Shown here one piece after another: positions 32,519 to 46,516 of a stretch of 64,000 bases of DNA. The stretch lies in assembly GCF_026151205.1 (NCBI RefSeq), contig NC_087074.1, positions 7,068,001 to 7,132,000 of the forward strand, written 5' to 3'. Position numbers and translations under genes: made by a program. This DNA comes from Bolinopsis microptera. Taxonomy: Eukaryota > Ctenophora > Tentaculata > Lobata > Bolinopsidae. The notes under the pieces were generated by a model, which worked only from the letters and a program-made list of their open reading frames with translations, was not told the origin of the DNA and made no database searches. Each line of letters opens with the position of its first letter. Positions within the stretch are counted from its first letter, which is position 1.

Positions 32519-35500
32519 GATTGCTAGATTCTGAACAAACGAAGATTTAGGATAGAAATTAGGTCATCAAGTTAAACAAACGTTAATAGAGAAATACGGT
32601 TAAAAAGCAAAAAATAAAAGTCAGAATTGGCAATCTACACTCAGAAATTCGATGAAAGTCTATGATAAGTTTACCACGAACGCAATTTGTGGCAAAGCTT
32701 AGACCGGCCCGATACAAAACTAAGTTAGAATGCGTTAAAAGCTGCCGGAATAATATTTGTTGAACGGCAATTATACCGGTATCGCAGAATAAAAATTAAT
32801 GGAAAGGGTTGTGGAAGCAATCTATGGCGCATTTTTATATAATGCAAAACCGTTACATAAAACTAAAAACGGTCTTGTCGTCACCGCAACACCAGGTTAG
32901 GACGTTAGCACGCCTGCTCCGAAAAATTCAAAGAGAAGCGATGCAAGGCTGGAAAATATTTTAAACGGAAGCAATCGTTAGCACAGCGTGAACTAAATGA
33001 CTTCTATAGAAATGTACCAGACGTGACCAAGTTAATTAAACTGGGCAGCATACCACATACACTTATGCTGATAGGGCCATGTGACAACCAACAGGGCGTG
33101 ATTAACCGCAATCAATCCTAAACTGAGGGGAACTGACACTGAATTGGATGCCCTGAGGTTGATAGATGTCTTCATATATGTATCAGTTAGGTGCATGTTA
33201 TGTGTCAATGTAGTCATGGGAGATTCCCACCGACCTAATCAATTAGGTGGATCCAGTCACGTGATTACGTCTTGTTACCCTAGCTTCACACGTGTGATAC
33301 AGTCTGCACTGCTGCCGGGACACTTGATCAGCTGCACTAAGGCTCGTGTGATTAACGAGATGCTTGCATGTCAAGGGCATGGGAATTTTCATTCGAGAGG
33401 CTAAGTCGTCCATCAACAAGCTTGTCTAGTCAATCAGTCGTGAGATAACAACAACCTAGTTAAACTGTTAAATGGTGAGTAGACAACATGAAGATAAGTA
33501 GCTACTTGTTTCTACTTGATAGGGTAGGCAGTTAGTGCTTTACAAATAGCTACGAAAGGAGACGAATTTACCTCCGTTGATTATCTGATCACATTAGGGG
33601 TAGAATTGATTGGTGAACTTTATTCATTATAAAGACCTGTATGCAAACGATTGCAAACCACGGTTATCTCAGGATTTTATTTATCTCGAGACGGGCAGTT
33701 ACAAATAAGCCAGATGGGTAAAGTTGTGTTAGTTGATAGTTTACTCAAAGGATAGTTTATGTGAAGGATGTGTTACTCCTTTATCAAAACAAGAGCTGTG
33801 GCAGCTGTTTTTCAGTTGATACACACCCGAACAACTTGCAGATACTTGTAAATATCATTTAAACTTGCGACTACTAACAACAATTATGTTTATAACGAAA
33901 TATGATAGATTGCCGACCAAAAACTAAGTTATTTGGAGGATTTGTAAGGATGCTTTAGCATAGGTGTGGTTAACATGTTAAAACAAGAAATTCTCGCAAT
34001 AATAAGTTACAACGTAGCATTGTTACTAAAAGACGGTTAGATTTTGCGATTAATTTCTGTAGGGTGTTCATAAAATAGTGTCACGGTTTTGAGCGGTCTG
34101 CATTATAGAAGCCATATGTTAACAGAAACAAGTCTCAATTTATTCACAATATTCAGGTATGCCTGATGATTTAAAACTTGCTTCAACCTTTAGGCAGTTG
34201 TTTACTGCAATCAGAACAATTTGTCCATATCTGTGTATTGGAGAAATGTAACAATTGAACATCGTATTTCTTGATCACCTTGTAAGCGTAGGAACGTCAT
34301 TTTTAATTCCAGTAAATAAATTTCCTAATGTACATGTTGCCTCATGTTCATAATCATGTTCCCTCAGTATAATAGATCTTAGCGACGCTTGAACTTGATT
34401 CTGATTCGATTACGAACATTCTACAACATTGGTTTTACTAAATCGGTTCGCAATTAAGGTGGCATATTGGATAGCAAGGTGCGTGTTAAGGGCATGAGAA
34501 CGAAGGATTCGTTCTGTTTAGGGCGGGATTATGACCCAATTAGACAGACTTGGCGCAGCTTGTGAACATTGCGCTGATTGACTCAAAGAAAAGATTCTAT
34601 GGGAGAGAACTTAAGCAACATAAAAAATTCGATCAAGACCCGAACAACTAAGAGATAAATGAGAAAACATCCTGTTCGCTAATTGAGCTCATTGTACCTA
34701 GATCCCCGACGTCATTCTTTACGTCAATCTTTTTGTTCGTTAAACTGGGCACTGCTTCGTAGCTGACGACTAAACACAAAACTATGGTTATACGATCAAG
34801 TTTAAGACAACTACAAATTTTCCGACAATAGCTCACAATGTACAGACCGCAGTGCAATGCTCACTTGGTGCCGAGCTCTACCAAATAACTTAATGAATGG
34901 GATGTGGTGAGGGCCGTATAAGGTCAAAACACCCCACAATTGCGAGCTGATTTCGAGAGGCCGGGACATATGCTCTCGAGCTCTCAGAGTTAATCTGCTA
35001 AGTGGGCTGCCAATCGCTCGCCAGATAGCTCTGGCGAATTAAAGTTGGTTATTAAACTTAAAGTAAGCTCCGTCACAAATTTGACAGTAATAGGGCTGCG
35101 AGGTAATTTTGAATAAATGTGCGACTTGGGAAAAGTCAAATTGTATTGTTAAACTGAAAAGTATCGAGCTGCTGCTAGAATCCACAGAAAGCTAAGAACC
35201 TGCATCTTTATGCGAATTCTGTCAAGGAGAAAGAGCGACTTGATCTGGGTTTGACAGACTCGACGATAATGTGTGCGAAATTATGCAACTATCTGCTCAC
35301 GTAGTAAGCAGTGGTTTAAGTGGTGTGTGTGTGGAAACCGGCTGCGAGTTTGGCAGTGAATTCAATCCTCGTATAAAATCTAACGTTAAAAACAAGCTTC
35401 TTCTAGGTCCACTTAGCCTGACCATCTGGAGTCTGCTGACGGTTGAGGCAGTCACAGGACTTTTAAAACACTGCCGTGATAGTTACAGAATGAACCTTTC

Positions 35501-37610
35501 TACACGCAACGCTTTGTAAGGTCATGTGCGAGTAGGTCAGCTAGTATTACGGTTAAAAGTTATATCACTAATTTTGCTTGTTTAAATATCCAGTACCCAC
35601 CCTATCAAGTAGTTTGCTCCGTTCCCACGACCAACACTTATGGAATTAGTGAACTACTGAAAGGATTATTAAAACCAGAAGTATGATATTAATAGAGTTT
35701 GACTCGAAGTATAAAACTTGCCAAGAGTCAAGAAAGCAGAGTTAAACAATAAAACGACTTGCGACTACCTCACCATAAGTTATGAAACCATAAGAGCTTA
35801 GCAATAAAACGACACACGAACTAGGAGACCGTAGCTACAACTGTGTTGGATTTCTGACTGCATCTTAAAAGTTATCAGTCCATTAGGATCGCCCAGTAAC
35901 CCAAAACCGCGAATTTGAAATTAATATCGGAAGCCTGTAAGTTTACTCAATTTAGTAGCTCGTTATTGTCCTACGTTTCTGATCTAATTTCCTGGTCTTA
36001 CGACGTCGGTAGGTGTGGGCTGATCCTTTCCAAAACAATGCCGAGAAACTAATCAATACTGCTGCGTCATCGCCCCTTATCGGAGTTAAGGTTAATTGGT
36101 CAGATTCTGTCACCAGCTTACTTCGTAAATCAGAGGCTCTGAATGGAGGGCAGCACCCAAACAATCTACATTCACAGATTTGATGAATGGATTCATCGCT
36201 GAGCGGCTCATCTCACCGCCTGGTTACATTGAACGGAGAATCGGAAACGGCAAAAACGTAACTAATCAATTTATCAATCACAACGCGGCTCTTTAAAATA
36301 TAATCCGGCCCGAATGAAATACGCATAAAATTACCTTCACAGACTCGACATTATCCTTGTTAAAGACGGATAAATTTACCGTCATCAATCAAACTACCCT
36401 GAGCGCTGTTGTAACTGCAGACTAACGAGCGTTTTCTAACGATAACTAGATACGGATATGAACGGGAAGTACAGGTACCATGCTACCCTACTCCTCCTCC
36501 TCCTTGGCAAAACAACACACGCACGTAGTAGTACTACACGAATCAACCTAACTGTCCTCTGAAACATGATACTCTGTTACTAACGCTAAGTAAAGAGGGA
36601 TGGTGTCGACACTATGATCTGAAGTCCTGCTGGTCCGAAGATAGCAGGTGCATTATGAAGAGACAGAGGCGAGGATGGTCGGTCGTTGATAAGGAGGGGA
36701 GTTTACGATCAGCCGACCATCATCGCGATCGCACTGTCTCGCCTCCGGTTTTCATCGGGTTGAGATCTAATTTGGGGCTCTTGTTTCTGGTTATCATGTT
36801 GTTGAAGGAGTGCCGAGCTCGTATTACTATTAGCGGAGTGAACCAGCAAAACAATATAAAATGAAGGCAACAGCATCGCGGATTCGCGAGCAGTGCATCT
36901 CGCCATTATCTTGATCCGTGCTATGATAGTGTGCAATACATGATAGCATAATCATTACAAGTTGAGCGTTGTGCTGGCTACTTGGTAAAAACCAAGCATA
37001 CAATCATGCAATTTTAGTCTAAAACCAGAGATGCATATTTGAGCTGTTTTACTTCGTTCAAAGATGTGTAGCACACAGTAGGCCACGTCCTAAGACACAT
37101 GCACGTGCACAAGGAAATGATGGACCTTAACCACACAGCTAACATCTAACGATAAAGAACCAAGCACCAGGCCTTCAAAGCACATCTCAGTGATTCACGA
37201 ATAATAACAGCGAGTCTTCTAGAAATGTAGTATCAGTACAGCTTAGTGCAGAAAACAAAGGACTCAAAGCATCAACCTGACGACTTATCACAATTCAACG
37301 TGCGTCTCTTCTCAATGCTCTATTAGAACAAACATAAGCAAAGCTATCACCCACCCTCCATACAAGCAAGGAGGGGTAAGGGTCGATTGTAAACCAAAAT
37401 AGATCCCCTGTAATAATGCCAGGTACAATACTTATGTAATCTGCATAGCCTATTGGTTGCCTTACATGCTAATGGCCGGGACAGCCTTGGCTCTAACAAG
37501 CGCGGGGAGTCCCTGAGGGGCAGAAGCGTCGAACCTGCATCTCAAACAATCCCAGATCTCTCTAACCCAAACATGGTATGATTGGAGGGGGTAGGGTGAA
37601 CGGTGGTATT
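32519..37610. other. Upstream flank of the Tribbles-like gene, no gene recognised
   Basis: About 5 kb with only short unsupported open frames. It may contain 5' UTR exons or enhancers of the Tribbles-like gene, but no sequence signal shows this. A small (CTC)n run lies at 36490-36503. I see no tRNA or other RNA gene by eye. Confidence 0.4.
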
Positions 37611-37616
37611 GTCATG

Positions 37617-37860
37617 CAGCAAGACGGGTGCTAGCTACTATTGACGGTAGATCAACCATGTAACCAATCTGAAGCAAGACGAGTGCTAGCCAGCATAACA
37701 CTAGCAGAAGGATCAACGATATAACTAATCTGAGACTGAAGCAAGACGAGTGCTAGCCAGCATAGCAGAAGGATCAACGATATAACATTAACCATCATGA
37801 AGCAAGATGGGTGCAAGAATTAGCATTGAAAGATGGATAAACGATATAATCGTCATGCAT
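37617..37860 (+). repeat. Degenerate 53-68 bp tandem repeat, 4 copies
   Basis: The units start AAGCAAGACGAGTGCTAGCC and end near GGATCAACGATATAAC, at about 37619, 37672, 37740 and 37799. The copies differ by short insertions. Confidence 0.75.
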
Positions 37861-39540
37861 TTAGATGGGCATTGGGCACTGCACTGTCCATTACGCAACT
37901 AATAAAACTAAGAATCTTCTAAGGTAAGAAATAAACGAATCCGTGACCGCGTTCTAAAGAGCTAAAGATCAATTTAATATGATTGAAATTTCATTCGACC
38001 GCGCTTCAATATTTACTTAACTATAGAGCATTCCCAGAAAACCCACTTATTTCTCCACAAGTTATCTAAAACTTCGAACCAGACAAATGAGCAGTAACGA
38101 ACAACAGAAAACATAGAAGTATGTGATGTGGCTCAGAATATAAAGGACTAGGTAGTGAGTATTGCTGCAGGTGAGTCTACTGTGTCATTACACCAGCGGT
38201 GCAGGAAGTGTGCCCTCATTGCTTACTAGAGCAGGATATGAGCCGTGTGCCACATGTGTCAGCTGAGATACCATATCAGTCACAATATCTCGTGTCAAAT
38301 CACCCTGGAGGTGGGAACTAATCCTCCGCTCTGACACTAAATCCCTGCTCTCTGTGCAATTAGCCTCACAGCTTTCGCCGCTTTGTAACGTTAACTACAT
38401 TCAGGCTTTGTCACAGAACAAGGGTAATTAGTCGTAATTACAGTAATCTTATTTTCGGAGCTTTGAGTCGATAATAATGACCAACAAAAACGAATCTTAA
38501 CTCCCACAAGTAAAACTTATATTTGTGCATACAAATCGATATGATAAAAGGGCTTGCGGGCCTCAAAAAAGTCAAAGTCTGGGAACAAAACACAAATGAA
38601 CAGCTGGATATGTTTATTTTGACACAGCATGTAAAGCATAACACAATTATAACTGCCTGCCTAGGTCGATCAATTATAACTAGGCAGGTTTAAATGTTTT
38701 GGTGGAGGGTCTTTAACCCCTAACTGGATACATTAGACCGAAATAGAACCCAAAGGTACCTCCTCTCAGCAACAAGCTATTAGCTAAACTAACAATCAAC
38801 TCCAGGCAGGGCTACTTGTTACCATTACCAACAAGGTATTTAAATGTATCAACAAGTTTTAAGGGACCTAATTACGACGAGCTTCCTAATTAGGGCCGGG
38901 TAAATTGCTGATTATAACCGTAAATATGATCCGATCATGCTTATTGATAATTGAGCGGAGGAGTGATTTTGGTTTATTTGCAGAGGTAATTGGGTCAGTT
39001 AAGTAATAGAGAGCTCGTGAATCGTGATAACCAGGTGCAGCCTCCGATTGAGTTGGTATCAAAAATTAGAAAAAAGTTGCGGTAGAATCCGCTATTTTGA
39101 AACAAATGAGAATTGACCGATTCGCAATGAAAAATTCCATCCTTCGCCTCAAACGTTTCCTTCCAGATTCGCAAAGCAAAGGAAATGTTCCGTTAGACGG
39201 TAGCACTAGCAGCATCAAAGTCAAACTCGAGCTCTTTATGTATAACTCAAAGCACAAAAGACGGGTAAAATGAGCGTTGAATTAGTACGTGGCCTAAACA
39301 CTTGAAACCCGGTCTGAGAATCTCAACCTAACAACGGAGTCAGCTGGCGCCTCCTCGAGATTACATTCGCAACTAGTGGTGGATCTTTAGCACTACTGTT
39401 CTCGCGGAGCTACTGTTCTCGGAACAAGTAAAGCTAGAGTAGAGCTCCGAGAGCTATAACATAGAGCTCAAACATTGACATTGAGTTGCTGCTGAGCGGA
39501 GTGTCACTTGACACCGCAGTGTAGGATTCTGCCTAAAGTG
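37861..39540. other. Intergenic, small hairpin only
   Basis: I see no gene. A short perfect hairpin (CCTGCCTAG ... CTAGGCAGG, loop about 18 bases) lies at 38656-38690. Confidence 0.4.
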
Positions 39541-39555
39541 TGATGATGTCCGTTA

Positions 39556-39925
39556 CTCTTAGCTATGTAATGTCTTAACTCTTAACTAGTCTGTTACTCT
39601 TAGCTATGTAATGTCTTAACTCTTAACTAGTCTGTTACTCTAAGCTATGTAATGTCTTAACTCTTAACTAGTCCGTTACTCTTAGCTATGTAATGTCTTA
39701 ACTCTTAACTAGTCCGTTAATCTAAGCTATGTAATGTCTTAACTCTTAACTAGTCTGTTACTCTAAGCTATGTAATGTCTTAACTCTTAACTAGTCCGTT
39801 ACTCTAAACTATGTAATGTCTTAACTCTTAACTAGTCTGTTACTCTTAGCTATGTAATGTCTTAACTCTTAACTAGTCTGTTACTCTAAGCTATGTAATG
39901 TCTTAACTTTTAACTCTTAACTATA
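39556..39925 (+). repeat. 41 bp tandem repeat, 9 copies
   Basis: The unit is CTAGTCTGTTACTCTTAGCT followed by ATGTAATGTCTTAACTCTTAA. Nine copies differ by a few bases (CTGTTACTC versus CCGTTACTC; CTTAGC versus CTAAGC). It is a satellite-type array with no open frame. Confidence 0.95.
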
Positions 39926-42900
39926 AGATTTCTCAGAACATTAACAAATGAAACTTGCTGCTAGGGACTACGAACCCTCTTCAGCTAGTTTCACGATTGT
40001 CGCCTTGATTACATAGTGAGGTGTAAAGTAAATTAATTAAGAAATATCGTTAACTACGCTTATACATTATATTATGCAACTACTACTACTATGTAAATCG
40101 TAATTGTTACGTCTACCAGCAGCTTTAGAGCATTGAGGAGATAAATTATCTTAATTAAATATTAGAATTTACTGCGGCTATTCTGTGTATATTCTATATG
40201 TAGGCATAGCAATTAAATTTCTACTTTTTATTTCAAAACAAGAAAACAGGCTGTAGTAACAGAAATACGAGGAGACTTCTCAAGCGAAAATGTAACATTA
40301 CCCGAAATTCTAGGCAAGGATATATAAATGCCCGTTTGTCACGATGGAAATAGAAACAAGCCAAAACATCCTCGTGAGAAAGTTAGAACACTAAGAAGCT
40401 GTAGGCAGGTGTACAGTATTAAACCTGTACTACACAGTATAACCTGTACTACACAAAGGGTCTGGCAGGCCGCTTGATACGGAAATTACATAACTACATT
40501 GACTAAGGGTCGTCTGTCACCCCGCTTACAAATTTAAGCGGACTGTACAATTATACCTCATGGATTATACACATGGAGTCGGACCACTTGACCTGATGTC
40601 CGAGTCTCAACATTCTCAGCAGTCTCAACAGTGGTTTCAGTCTCGATTATTGTGGCACATCAACTTCCCTCATACTCTAACATTCGATGTGGACCTTTAT
40701 TGGGAGATGGCCACTTTGTCAGGTCCGTTACAGCTGCAGTATCTGAACGTCTAGGAAGAGCCGCGGTGTGCTCGGTAATTGACACCTAATGTCACCACCG
40801 TCTGGCTGTGGACCAGTGTACCAGTGTAGCTGTGGAAGTTGCACTTCACAGCTCAAATTTTCATAGTTTATTATAGAGGTCCTAACTCCTAAATGTGTTG
40901 AGGCAGAAACTGCTATTGATAAGTTGATTAGTATGGGACGGAGGTGTTTCCTTGTTTGATATGGATTCCAGTGGAGAAAAGATGGACATTTTGTAATAGT
41001 ACCTGGCACCATCCACCTTTCAATCAATCATCACAGTAAATATTAAAGAGTTCAATGGAAAACTTAACGGCGGTACGACAAAGTTAATAATTGAAAATAC
41101 ACAACTGGAAATGGCCGGATAGTGTTATCAGTTAATGAACATTTTATTATTTCAGGTTATTTGGCAGACGTATCACTAGTACTACGATTTAAATAAACAA
41201 TCACCTACATTGGAATGCTGATAACACTTCAACACTTCATCCGCTGTGGAAATGTAAGTTTTTCTTAACTTTGTTATTGAACATTTTAACGACTTTGGTG
41301 GCTATTACATTCGGTGAAATTAACCTATAACGCAATTCAAAGTTATATGCTGCAAGTTTACCGTGTGACTCTATCTATATTTTATATTTATTATGGAAAA
41401 TAAACCGTTATCAGCTGGATTAGACCAGTACCCCAACACAACATATCATACTCCTTGGCCATAGCCAAAATGTTTCCCACATGGATATGGCTTCAAATCG
41501 TGTGCATTCTTTTTATCCTTACTGTAAATGATTTACAAAACTACAAACCGCCGCAAAAAAGCATGAAATTACAATAAAGTTCCAAGTTTAGGGGCCAGCT
41601 TTTCGCGGCCAGCGTTCATCAGGGTCGTTACATTGCTGTAAATGCCGGGTTCCGGTTTATCTCAACTCTAAGGAATTCCGATGGAATGGAGTCAACATAT
41701 TTTATATTTATTCTTATACCATTTTAACAAGCCAAATGTTAAGAAGCAATATGAAATACGTAAAGCCCTATCAAGTTTTCAAAGTTTTGAAACGGAAAGT
41801 AAGCAGTTTTGAAGTTAACGAACGCAATTTAAAATAAGTCTAGTAAATCAGGTCAAAATCCGGGATCTGTCATGCCCAAATACGGTCACAAAACTCAACC
41901 CCAAGCAAAAGGATCATGAGAAACCACCTAAACTCCACAATACCCAGCCGTGAAGCCTTTTACTCAGAGTCACTCGTGAGAAAGGAGAAATTATCATACT
42001 TGCCAAAGGATGTCGAATAGTTGAGTTAGCGGACTGCTCGCTACTGCTAGTGAGCCGAGGGTTAGATTTGCTTGATGCGTCTTTGATTAATGCTTGATTG
42101 GTCATCTCCTTATATATACTTGTATTTCACATGTTAGCTATAACTACTTAGCAGCTTAGCTACTCACACATACATATATATATATATCTAGCTAAACAAG
42201 CAGACCGCTATTTCTCATATGTTATGCACGTCATGTGGGCATCCTCGGGGGAGGGCAGACTTGCTTGGAGAGAGAGAGAGAGAGAGCTCTGGCGACACAT
42301 ACCCATCAGTCAATACTACTGCTAATACTAGAGACTGGCTATCAAGAAGTAAGGACCGGACTGTTTAGCAAGAAGCAAGTAAATATGGATAAGTTCCGTT
42401 TAAAATCTGGTAAAACTGTTCAGAGCTGCTGCACGACACTGAGTCGTGATATAGGTTAATGATCAGTATGATTTGTGTTGACTGGTGCAGTGTATCTCGT
42501 AACTAGGTATCACCATGACAACCAGGCGTCTCCACACATCAGCACTGTTCCCCCACCCTCAGGGTACTGACACGAGCTGATACACTAACTACTTACCTAG
42601 ATAGTAGATAGCGCACCGTAAGTAGGACCGCTACTCTTATCATACCAACCACCTAGTTTAAATCCAGATATAGACGTGTCGGGCTTCTCTGAGTGCAGGT
42701 CTGGAGGAGGGCTCTTGTTTATAATTAAGTTTAGAGAAACACCACCTTGTTAGGGTGTTGACAGAGGTTTAACTGCTCTGAGAAAAGGAACCAATGTGCC
42801 GGGACTAAGAGTCTCTAGCTTACTGTAACCTCGAGGTAACGAGATATACTATCGGAGATTATAGGTAACAACTGGTTTAAAACAACGTTCAAACTATTAA

Positions 42901-45900
42901 AACACGCAGCTATTAAATACAGGCCCTGTACAAGTATTACAGGGACAGCCGGCAGGGGTCCGGGGTGACTGGCGAATGAACAACAGAACAGATAGGCAAT
43001 GTGTGGGGGGGGAATGCACGTAGCACAAACAGTAATTCAGGCAATGGAGCTGGCTAAACAAACAAGGACTCTGAGGAGCTCACAGTAGCACATCTCCAGA
43101 TATAACCTCTGCTTGTTTTAATTGCATATCATATTCGATGTCTCTTACCCCGGTCCCGTTCCTAGCTCTTACGAATGCATGATATGATCGTCGCTCAGAC
43201 TACATGCCGGATCACGTGTTCGTTGGCATGGTGATGTGTGATGACGTCACATGACGCGCACACTCCTGCACGTGCTGCTTCTTAACCGTGCTTCTCCGAT
43301 ATCAACAAGGGGCTATTCGAGACGTCCTAATCAAATATTCCTCTGTTCCGGCATTGTGTGATGATTTGATGTTGTAAAATCGAGTGTAACTCAATTACAT
43401 AAATCGTGGAGTCATAACTTATTTCCAAAAAACCGGCTTCAGTTTAACCTTTTCCATTAGCTCACCTGAGTTACAAGTCTGTTATGCTTGTTTCGTTTTG
43501 TACGGAAACGGCCTCCTCCATAGTTGCGTCTGTTGCAGGGGGACTAGTGTCTGGAGACAGTATTTGTCATGTTGTGTTTTTACTGTGAGATTCATTGTAC
43601 ATTCCGGAAATCCTTTCCGTTGGAATTTTAACGGAAAACGAGTAAAGTTACGTAATTTACTTCATATCGATTTTTGGAATCAAGACATACCTTTAATTCC
43701 AACGTAAATAATTTTTAACACTAAATACCTTTGCCTAAATTAGTCATTCAATACCTTGAAAATACTCCAAAACAGTTAACCGTAAAGTACCTTATACTCA
43801 ACGTTCAGATACGATCAACCGGGATTCCGGCCACATAATAGCTTGATCCCACCCAGAATTTCTAAATATTCAAACCCTTTACCTCTCCCTCTCTATTTCT
43901 CTTAACAATTTCAGTTATATCAAAATCGCATTTTTAGCTACCTAAAAGCCTAAACTTCTGTTTCTATCTTTCTTCCACATTCTTTGGTTTAACGTAGTTT
44001 AGGAAGATGTTAGTAAACAACTTTTAGACAATTAGCGCACCAACATCTATAATATATATCGTCGAATGGGTACGCTTACAGAATAAGCATGCATGCTCTG
44101 AATCGTGTTACGGAAATCATGGCGAGACTAATCCCAAAATACGATTTGACGTAGAAGAATATAATATTAATGCAAGAGAATATGTATTATTACAATTTGT
44201 TCAATTTAAGTTTATTCAAACTAATCTTTCCACAAAAGGTATTTAAATATTGAATACTAACAATGAAAACACTTACTGTAAGTTACGACTTATTATGCTA
44301 GTAGTCAGTAACTACACTGTAGTTATTATAATAACATAAGGAAAGATACATAAAGAAGCCATTATAATACAGGAAGTGAAGGTCGATGGGAGTAGGGATT
44401 GGGACCCATTCATAACACCTTACACAATATGTACCCTCAGTAATCAACCAACTTGTTACTTAAATAAGGTACCGTAATTAACCTTGGTAACGTGATTATA
44501 AAAATTACGATTTAAACAAGTCATTCGAAGGGTTATCTTTATATCCATAACAAGGTATATAACTTCTTTTTATAATGAAGTAAAATGAAAGGTGCTATCA
44601 AACTCATCAACCCGAAAACGAAACTAATGGACATAGGAAAAGTAGAATCGCGTTCTTCCTCTCTCGATGGTAAATGTCATAGGTAAAGTTTATCATAAAA
44701 CTGTCAAAATGTTTGTCGACGAATTTTCAGACCGGCAATTTGGTGCCCAGGCTAAAGCGACAAGAATCCGGCAGAAAGTTCTTGAAATTAGGTTAGTCTC
44801 TCCATCAATACTTTGAAGTACCCTGTAGGACGAATCGGAAAACCGCAATCCAATTTTTTCTATTTGTCTACATGTTTTCCAAGGCAAGGTGCTGCTTTAT
44901 GCCTGTGAATATGGATTCGCTAGTCTTATTTAAATTTTAGGGGCCAGCAAGCTTGCATCAATATTTTGGGAGGTTGATTTTCAGGTCCACACGAAATTAA
45001 TTTATACACTTAAAATCCTAATAGTGACTTAATCGGAAACAAATTAGAAATAATCAAACAAGTTGTGAGATGTTCCTGTTGTTTATTTTAACTTTTCTCA
45101 GTCGAGGTTATGCCGGATCTACTAGTACTATAATGCTTGTCAATTTAATTGTTGATCGGTTTTCATACTTTCGTGTTACTTTCAAACTGTTAATAAAGTT
45201 AAAACAATAAGATGAAATTCCAAAGCGGAGCGGGTTAGTACTGTAGTCACAATCGTGCTGAACTCGTGCTGAACTACTGAAGTTTGTCACGGACGGAACT
45301 TAAACAATCCCCTGAGGGGGAGGGGATCATTCCCCTCTGTCGAACTGCCGTACGCTTATACTGCGGAACTGTAGATTAGGGTTTCCGAATGGAACGGATA
45401 ATATTCGGATTGCCGGTTTAGCGTTCATTTAAGTGATTCGGTGATTGTGCTATTCGTTCCATAAAGATTGGTGTGTACGAAACAACACTGTGAGAATACA
45501 AGTGAAGATGCACGGGATGGACGGGATGGACGGGATCTCATCCCGTTGATATTTAAATAATTGGTCGTCCACTAATTCAGTCGCCTTAATTTGAACAATC
45601 GGAATCATATTATACATATGATTTATTAATTGTAGATAGACAGTACATGATATTGATAAAAAATCACAAAATACATTTGACAAGCATATAAATTATACCT
45701 ACAATTCAAGTACATAGATCCTACACAGTTGCATGGATCCAATTTGATGGAGGTCAATGGACGGTCGTAACTCGTAGTTTAGCCACTTCTTCTGGTGAGA
45801 CCGGGACTTTCTTTTGTGATGGAATAACATAATAACGCCAAAATCTGTCAGCATCAGACATAGTTCCTGATGTGGCCTTAGATTGGAGTTTTGGGATTGT

Positions 45901-46516
45901 CCGCACATTCGAACGTGTGGACAACACGGCGCGCTCTGGAATTCAGAGCCATTTTTGTAATACTAATAACACAAAAACATAAAAACCTGTGCAAGTGTTT
46001 ATACCAACGTCGTTCTGAACAATTACCGCCTGGGTTGTCCGGCTTGTATATACCGTAATACTGGATATGGAATGCTTCTGGAACCCATCGCCAGCTCCAG
46101 AGCTACCATGAATAGGATTAGAACGAAAAAAAAACCAATCGTATTCAACTCTCAAAACGTGAAAAAACAAAGTTTAGTACTAAATTATAAATGATATGGT
46201 TTTAGTATAGCTATGGTCAGTTTACTAACGCCCTCATCATATTTATATAAAGATATCGCGTGTGGCAGTGCAATTGTTTCATATTCTAGCTCAAAACATG
46301 GCTCTCCTTCAAAGTTTTGTACCGGTAAACTCTTTATTGTTTACATGTTTACATGTTTACATGTTTTACGTCTTTGTGTGGAGTCAGTCGAGACTTACCC
46401 TCATCGTATCATGACCAATACCATCAACAACTAAGGTCTATAGGCTTACTAGTACTAAGGCGGAATTTTGTACATACCACCACTTGTGTGCCAACACTAA
46501 TGGGCCACGCCGCGAA
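39926..46516. other. Intergenic region, no gene recognised
   Basis: About 6.6 kb with only short isolated open frames lacking domains or splice context. Small simple repeats occur: (TA)n near 42172-42187, (GA)n at 42269-42287 and a GGGATGGAC triplication at 45515-45533. Sequence near 45895-45935 (GTGGACAACACGGCGCGCTC) has a relative at 48185, so dispersed repeats are present. Confidence 0.45.
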
